Assembly (NCBI GenBank): GCA_027435495.1
Contig: DAHZZC010000269.1
Span: 1 to 10,255 of the forward strand
Direction of reading: 5' to 3'
Length of the DNA stretch: 10,255 nucleotides
DNA from: Planctomycetales bacterium
GTDB lineage: Bacteria; Planctomycetota; Planctomycetia; Isosphaerales; Isosphaeraceae
Positions 6,001 to 10,255 of the stretch are shown in pieces. The notes beneath the pieces are model-generated. The model made no database searches. It saw only the letters and a program-made list of their open reading frames with translations, and was not told the origin of the DNA. Position numbers and translations under genes: made by a program. Each line of letters opens with the position of its first letter. Position 1 is the stretch's first letter.

Positions 6001-7857
6001 TCAATCCTCGGCCCGCGTCTCGGCGACGGGTGCCAGCAGGTTCTCGACGGGCGCGAAATCGTCGGTGAGGACGATCTGGCGGGAACGTCTGTCAACAATT
6101 GTGTCGAGGTCCTTCTTGTCGTAGGGCTTGGGCGTGGTCAGATCCCCCTTGGGAGTGTAATAGCGTGGGTCGCCCTGGCGAAGGCCCAGTTCCTGAAGGT
6201 CGAGCGGCTTCATCGAGGCCACCACGACGAACGTCTCTCGACGGCCACGACCGGGGTCGTCGGTGCCGAACAGGTAGACGTTGTTCTCGCCGAAGGTGAG
6301 GCGGGCTGTCCGGGTCCAGGCCCCGACGAAGCCGCCGAACCGCAGAGCCCTCGCCCGGAACTTTTCCCGGATCGCGGTCTTGCCGGCCTCGTCGGTGACC
6401 TTCTGCTTCTGGATCTCCTTCTCGGCCTGCTTCTCGATCTGCTCGTCGGAATAATAGGCATCGATGATGTTGATCATGTAGACGCCGTTCGGCGTGAGCA
6501 TCTTCTTGATCTTATCGTTGAACTCCCGGGTGGTAAGGTGCCAGGGGACCGAGAAGTCGTTGAACGCGTCGCCGAAGATGAGGTCGTACTTGTTCGTATC
6601 CTGGTGCAGTTCGACAAACTGTCGGGCGTCGCCCCAGTAGGTCTGGATCGTTGCTTTTTCTCCCGAGGGGAGACCGGTCGCTATCTGGTTGGCCCGGGTG
6701 ACGGCCGGGTCGATCTCGGCGACGTCGACACTCGTCCCGGGATAGGCAAACTGCATGTGCCGCTGGAAGCAGTAGGCACCGCCGCCGAGGAAGAGGGTCT
6801 TCAACTTCGAGGACTCGACGGGCGGGATCACGGGCTCGGGTGCGGTCTCGAGATCGAGATCCAGGTTTGTGAGATCCTTGAGTGAGTCGATGTTGATCGT
6901 CTTGTCCAGATCGATCGTCGGCTTCGACTCGGGCTTTGGGGTCGGCTCGGGCCTGGCGGAGTTCGGCGCGTTCACGGTTTTTGGAGGCTGCGAGGCCGGC
7001 TCGGTTTTCGTGGGCTTCGGGGGGTCGGCGGCCGGCTTCTTCTCTTGCGTGTCGGCCGGCGAGACGCTCCGCAAACCGCCGGCCGGCTTCTTCTCGTTGC
7101 CGGCTGGCTTCTCCTCCGCCTTCGGCGATGAGGTGGTTTTCTTCTCCTCGCCGCCGGCCTTCGGCTTCGATTCCTGGGCCGGCTCGCCGTCGGCACCCGG
7201 CTTGAACGTCACCTGGCCGCCGGCCTTCGCCGCACGGTAGGCGACGAGAGCATAGATATGCTCATAATCGTAATCGAGTCGCTGGGGGTGGTCGAGGATG
7301 AAGTAGCCGTGGATGAGGTTGTCGAGGACGAGCGTCCTGCGCTGGATTTTACCGCCCTCTTCGGGCTCGTTTTCGACCTTGATGAAGTAGTAATCGCTCT
7401 CGTCGATCCAGGCGTTTTCCTCGTCGGTTGTTTTTGGATCGCCGATGGGCTCGCGGACGCCCCAGTTCTGGCCCATCTCGGCGAACGACTTGCCGTTGAT
7501 TGCCGGGATGACCTTGGAGACGACGTCGACCCATCCTGGCGGTGTGAAGGCGATCACGCAGAGGCCCAGCGGGATGCCGGCGACCAGCGCGTCGAAGAGT
7601 TCGCCGAGGAAGGTTGCTCCGAGCGCCAGGATGGTCCCGATCACCAGGATGACGCCCTTGGTTCCAAGGTAGTCGATCAGGAAGAAGCCGGTGAGGAAGG
7701 TGCCGAGGATGCTTCCGACCATTCCCCAGGCGTAGACCTGGCCGATGGCCGAGCCGGTCCGTCGGACCTGCCGGAGCCTGTCGACGGCCAGCTTGGCGAC
7801 GACCGGGCTGACCGTTCCCATCGCCAGCGAGGGGAGGAAGAACATGCCGATCGTCAC
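6001..7857 (-). CDS. C-terminal part of fused MFS/spermidine synthase (downstream of in-frame TAG)
   Basis: This segment continues, in the same frame, the membrane protein that stops at 7999. It first completes the second membrane module (ATALGT-type motif MGTVSPVVAKLAVDRL, then TGSAIGQVYAWGMVGSILGT). A spermidine-synthase N-terminal strand region follows (SDYYFIKVEN to YDYEHIYALVAYRA), then a low-complexity insertion and the Rossmann methyltransferase-like core. Core landmarks are LFLGGGAYCFQRH, the acidic cofactor-ribose contact EIDPAV and the catalytic-loop GDAFNDFSVPWHLTTREF. The end, LTDDFAPVENLLAPV, is typical of this fused family. The family resembles aminopropyltransferases, but its true reaction is largely unestablished. 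The GTG at 7857 is an arbitrary boundary: no ribosome site precedes it, and the frame is open back to the TAG. Independent translation is therefore doubtful. The TGA stop is at 6003-6001. Confidence 0.75.
   Translation of the reverse strand: MTIGMFFLPSLAMGTVSPVVAKLAVDRLRQVRRTGSAIGQVYAWGMVGSILGTFLTGFFLIDYLGTKGVILVIGTILALGATFLGELFDALVAGIPLGLCVIAFTPPGWVDVVSKVIPAINGKSFAEMGQNWGVREPIGDPKTTDEENAWIDESDYYFIKVENEPEEGGKIQRRTLVLDNLIHGYFILDHPQRLDYDYEHIYALVAYRAAKAGGQVTFKPGADGEPAQESKPKAGGEEKKTTSSPKAEEKPAGNEKKPAGGLRSVSPADTQEKKPAADPPKPTKTEPASQPPKTVNAPNSARPEPTPKPESKPTIDLDKTINIDSLKDLTNLDLDLETAPEPVIPPVESSKLKTLFLGGGAYCFQRHMQFAYPGTSVDVAEIDPAVTRANQIATGLPSGEKATIQTYWGDARQFVELHQDTNKYDLIFGDAFNDFSVPWHLTTREFNDKIKKMLTPNGVYMINIIDAYYSDEQIEKQAEKEIQKQKVTDEAGKTAIREKFRARALRFGGFVGAWTRTARLTFGENNVYLFGTDDPGRGRRETFVVVASMKPLDLQELGLRQGDPRYYTPKGDLTTPKPYDKKDLDTIVDRRSRQIVLTDDFAPVENLLAPVAETRAED
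6808..7227 (-). repeat. Lys/Pro/Glu-rich low-complexity insertion in the spermidine synthase part
   Basis: About 140 codons separate the YEHIYALVAYRAAK strand region from the Rossmann strand LKTLFLGGG. The encoded stretch is rich in Lys, Pro, Glu, Ala and Ser, repeats short units such as EKKPA, and ends in an acidic Asp/Leu-rich part. At DNA level the 15-mer GGCCGGCTTCTTCTC occurs at 7030-7044 and 7081-7095, 51 bases (17 codons) apart, with a degenerate third copy next to it. The frame is kept throughout. Confidence 0.8.
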
Positions 7858-7998
7858 GGTGAGGATGCGGAATGGCCAGGAGAGTGGGATGTCTGGGCCG
7901 TGGATCTCGGCGAGCGACTTGAGCCCCTGGGCCTTTGAGAGAAGCGATCGGTGCGGGGCGTAATCGAAATACTTTTGAAGGAAGCCTTCGGGCGGCGA

Positions 7999-8001
7999 CT
8001 A
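7999..8001 (-). other. In-frame amber (TAG) codon splitting the fused MFS/spermidine synthase gene
   Basis: Reading from the ATG at 9111, codon 371 is TAG. The next 47 codons (7998 to 7858) are open and lead without any shift into the frame ending at 6001. Removing this one codon gives a 1036-position protein of the usual fused architecture. The TAG falls in the extramembrane loop between helices of the second membrane module. The equivalent loop of the first module is uninterrupted. All six other stop codons visible for genes in the window are TGA. A single C-to-T change from CAG, a sequencing error, or readthrough could each explain it. Confidence 0.85.
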
Positions 8002-9111
8002 CAGTGGAAGGATCAGCAGGGTTAGCACCGCGGCGACCAGGAAGAGCCAGCTTGCCTGCTTTTCGCTCCGGATGTAGTCGGCGATCTTGCCGCCGAGGAG
8101 ATTTCCGAGGCTGAGCCCGGCGAGCAGCACGGCGATCACGCTCGACCACCCGTAGATGCTCGAACCGAGGTGTCGAGTGACCAGCCGGCCGGCGACCATC
8201 TCCATCGCCATGAAGGTCATGCTCGCCAGGAACGCCAGAATGGCGAGGTCGGCCAGGCCGGTTCGGGCTTCCTGGGGCTTGCCCTTCGGGTCGGCGGCCA
8301 GGGGGATCTCGTCGGGCTCGGCCATCTCCTGAGGGCGGCGGGAGGTGAGCAGGCCCGCGATCCCCAGCATCGCCAGAATCACCGAGAGAACGTTTCCGAC
8401 CACCGCGATGTAGCTGATCCGATAGGCACCCAGCTCGACGGCGCCCAGTTGCTCGGCCATCGGCCGGATCGAACCGGCCACGAGGAAGAGGGCGGTGAGC
8501 AGTGCGGTGATGCGGGCGGGTGTCGAGGCGATCAGGGCGGCGGCCAGAAGCGAGAGTCCCGCGGCCACGAGCAGGGTGATGGTGGAGGTTCCGAAGTAAA
8601 GCTGCAAAACGAAGCCGCAGAGCATCGTTCCACAGATCGAGCCGACGGCGCCCCAGAAGTAGACGTCGCCGATGGCGCTTCCTGCCCGACGTGCCTGCTC
8701 GACGGCCATCTTTGCGACCACCGGGCCGACCATGCCAAGCACGGTCGCCGGGATGAGGAAGTCGATCAGGACGACGAGGACGGTGCGGAGCTCCCAGTTC
8801 ATCTGGTCGGGGGCGGGCAGGAGGCGGGGAATCTGGGAATTGATCCAGAGGGTGGAGATCGTCAGGAAGGCCCCGAGGGCGAAGAGCGGCCCGACGGCGG
8901 CCCTCGGATCGACGCGGTCGCTCAGCCGGCCGCCCAGCACGTTCCCCAGGCAGATGCCGCCGAGGATGATGCCGATGACGCTGGTCCAGACGGTTAGCGA
9001 GGAACCGACGTGGGGCGCCACCAGCCGGCTCGAAACCAGCTCCAGGATCATGATGCAGAGGCTGCTGGCGAAGGCCAATGCGTACGGCAGGAGTCGGGTT
9101 AGCAAGGGCAT
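7999..9111 (-). CDS. N-terminal membrane part of fused MFS/spermidine synthase (ends at in-frame TAG)
   Basis: 370 residues of mostly hydrophobic helices. The first module begins LPYALAFASSLCIMILELVSSRLVAPHVGSS and ends in AVEQARRAGSAIGDVYFWGAVG, about six membrane segments. A linker with two or three more hydrophobic stretches leads to a second copy starting FMAMEMVAGRLVTRHLGSS, cut by the TAG after LLILPL. The two copies share E-x-x-x-x-RLV-x-x-H-x-GSS, the GxxLGNxLGG loop and, beyond the stop, PVVAK and GSAIG. These membrane modules are called MFS-like in fused MFS/spermidine-synthase proteins; transport activity is not demonstrated. The ATG at 9111 is preferred because a GGAGAGAGAG purine run lies about seven bases upstream and a hydrophobic helix begins at once. 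The frame open to 9423 adds 104 residues that look non-coding. As it stands, this product lacks the enzyme domain. Confidence 0.78.
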   Translation of the reverse strand: MPLLTRLLPYALAFASSLCIMILELVSSRLVAPHVGSSLTVWTSVIGIILGGICLGNVLGGRLSDRVDPRAAVGPLFALGAFLTISTLWINSQIPRLLPAPDQMNWELRTVLVVLIDFLIPATVLGMVGPVVAKMAVEQARRAGSAIGDVYFWGAVGSICGTMLCGFVLQLYFGTSTITLLVAAGLSLLAAALIASTPARITALLTALFLVAGSIRPMAEQLGAVELGAYRISYIAVVGNVLSVILAMLGIAGLLTSRRPQEMAEPDEIPLAADPKGKPQEARTGLADLAILAFLASMTFMAMEMVAGRLVTRHLGSSIYGWSSVIAVLLAGLSLGNLLGGKIADYIRSEKQASWLFLVAAVLTLLILPL

Positions 9112-9426
9112 GGAACGGCTCTCTCTCCACATCATCGGCCGCGATCGGACACGAGATGCCTCGCATCCTCCGGAATCGCCCCAAACGAAATCGGGTCCAC
9201 CATATCCGACGTCGAGTTGCCCCGACAACGGGGCTCTCCCGATGAGAGAGGAGTGGTTCGAGACCTGGGGTTCGAGGTTTCGAGAACGGGCAGAGCCTGG
9301 AAGTTGTGGCCCAGGATGAGATTGGACTGGTGAGAGGGCTTGTTCTCTCGCGGCCAGGACGTTACGAATCGTTACGCGAGGAGAGTAGCCGGACCATTTG
9401 GTTTCACCTTTAGCCCCCGACACCTG
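9112..9426. other. Divergent intergenic region with tandem hairpins
   Basis: This 315-base stretch separates the fused spermidine-synthase gene (leftward) from the PfkB kinase gene (rightward). GCCCCG-ACAA-CGGGGC forms a 6-bp stem at 9219-9234, and CTCTC-CCGAT-GAGAG a second at 9234-9248, sharing one base. Both would lie in the leader or promoter of the leftward gene. GTTACG occurs twice with a 10-base period (9361-9366 and 9371-9376), and GGTTCGAG twice (9255-9262 and 9269-9276). I see no convincing sigma-70 promoter, small ORF or RNA gene. Confidence 0.4.
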
Positions 9427-10255
9427 ATGATTCTCTGCGTCACTCTGAATCCGTGCCTGGACAGGACCCTGACCGTTCCGAGCTGGCAGCCGGGCGACCT
9501 CGTGCGCGGTACGGCCCTGCGCGAGGTGGTCGGCGGCAAGGGGAACAACGTTGCTCGGGCGCTGAAGCGCCTGGGCCGATCGGCCCGTCCGTTGACGTTC
9601 CTCGGAGGACCTGTTGGGAAGGTCTGCGAGGACCTGCTCAAAACCGAGGACGGCCTCGACCCGATCGTGATCCCGAGCGAGTCACCTACTCGTGTGATCC
9701 TGACGGTCCGGACCGGGACCACATCCGAGCAGTCGGCCTTCTTCGATCCCGATCCGGCCATCTCGCCGGCCGAGTCTGAGGCGATGCTCCGCGCGGTCGA
9801 GGCCGCGCTCGGCGGTGGTGAGGTTGAGGCGATCACGCTTTCCGGCTCGAGTCCCTCGCCGGCAACGCACGAGCTCTTTAGCGAGATGATCGGGTTGGCC
9901 CGATCGCACCGGATCCCTTCGTTCCTGGATACGTACGGTCCTGCGCTCAGCGCCATCTGGGGATTCTGGCCGACGGCGATGCAGCTCAACCGCCGAGAGG
10001 CCGCGGCGTTCGCCGGCCGGCCGGTTTTTTCAGACGCCGACGCGCTCGCCTTGCTCCAGAACTGGCAGAGTCGGGGAGTCGAGTGGGGTGTGATCACGGA
10101 CGGTCCGCGGCCGGCGATGTTCCTCGCCCACGGAAAGAAGTACCGGGCCACGCCGCCGGAGGTCGAGGCGGTCAACCCGATTGGGTCAGGCGATTCGATG
10201 CTCGCTGGGTCGGTGGATGGCCGGCTCCGCGGGATGGGGCCGGAGTCGATGATTC
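9427..10255 (+). CDS. PfkB-family sugar-phosphate kinase, 1-phosphofructokinase/tagatose-6-phosphate kinase type (3' end off window)
   Basis: 276 residues are visible of a family usually near 310. The protein starts MILCVTLNPCLDRTL, the standard N-terminus of FruK/LacC enzymes. PfkB signature 1 is GGKGNNVARALKRLG (residues 36-50). Signature 2 is NPIGSGDSMLAG (250-261), with the anion-hole GSGD and catalytic base D256. The enzyme would phosphorylate a sugar phosphate (fructose 1-phosphate or tagatose 6-phosphate) with ATP in the cytoplasm to give a bisphosphate. The position usually reading KPN is QLN here (N188 kept), a mild departure. No PTS, aldolase or sugar regulator lies nearby, so the substrate is undecided. 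ATG at 9427 lacks a clear Shine-Dalgarno sequence, but the N-terminus fits the family exactly. Confidence 0.87.
   Translation, partial: MILCVTLNPCLDRTLTVPSWQPGDLVRGTALREVVGGKGNNVARALKRLGRSARPLTFLGGPVGKVCEDLLKTEDGLDPIVIPSESPTRVILTVRTGTTSEQSAFFDPDPAISPAESEAMLRAVEAALGGGEVEAITLSGSSPSPATHELFSEMIGLARSHRIPSFLDTYGPALSAIWGFWPTAMQLNRREAAAFAGRPVFSDADALALLQNWQSRGVEWGVITDGPRPAMFLAHGKKYRATPPEVEAVNPIGSGDSMLAGSVDGRLRGMGPESMI

Noticed and set aside
6001..9111. Frameshift as the cause of the split synthase gene
   Set aside because: Both parts are in exactly the same frame; the only lesion is the TAG codon.
7349..9184. Minus-strand open frame of 611 codons overlapping the fused transporter/synthase
   Set aside because: Its product is almost wholly Arg/Pro/Gly-rich, the out-of-frame reading of the real gene, whose frame carries the membrane and GSS/PVVAK motifs.
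9372..10175. Minus-strand frame opposite the PfkB kinase
   Set aside because: Ser/Arg/Pro-rich shadow translation of a gene with both PfkB signatures on the plus strand.
1..10255. CRISPR array, insertion sequence, phage, toxin-antitoxin or biosynthetic cluster
   Set aside because: No regularly spaced repeats, transposase or integrase motifs, or clustered defence or secondary-metabolism genes are visible on either strand.

Overview
The window is GC-rich, densely coding bacterial chromosome. Several traits together suggest a planctomycete, probably of the Isosphaeraceae type: an exported-protein tail resembling a PEP-CTERM anchor, a giant fused membrane-transporter/spermidine-synthase protein, an M90 (MtfA-like) peptidase, and almost exclusive use of TGA stops. 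This placement is inferred from gene content and composition only; there is no rRNA or other phylogenetic marker in the window.

Layout from left to right. (1) 1-667, minus strand: the C-terminal part of an acidic, Ser/Thr/Gly-rich exported-type protein that runs off the left edge in a PEP-CTERM-like tail. It has no recognisable start or signal peptide, and a 14-bp direct repeat sits just upstream of it. (2) 942-1712, plus: a zinc metallopeptidase of the MtfA/M90 family. (3) 3263-1720, minus: a two-gene operon with a 4-base ATGA overlap. A membrane-anchored endonuclease/exonuclease/phosphatase-fold protein comes first, then a gamma-class carbonic anhydrase-like hexapeptide protein. (4) 3560-5212, plus: a thiamine-diphosphate alpha-keto acid decarboxylase of the pyruvate/indolepyruvate decarboxylase type with all expected catalytic residues. 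An inverted repeat lies in its upstream region. (5) 5817-5233, minus: a membrane-anchored TlpA-like thioredoxin with its own TATAAT-containing leader. (6) 9111-6001, minus: a 1036-codon fused transporter/spermidine-synthase gene interrupted by one in-frame TAG at 7999-8001. (7) 9427 to the right edge, plus: a PfkB-family sugar-phosphate kinase of the FruK/LacC type, cut by the window end.

The genes do not form one pathway. Apart from the overlapping pair, they are single transcription units in alternating orientation, typical of a planctomycete backbone. I see no CRISPR array, insertion sequence, phage module, tRNA or rRNA. The most notable item is the amber codon that splits an otherwise perfectly continuous fused MFS/spermidine-synthase reading frame. 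The same protein carries a roughly 140-residue Lys/Pro/Glu-rich insertion inside its synthase part. I found no convincing novel multi-gene system.
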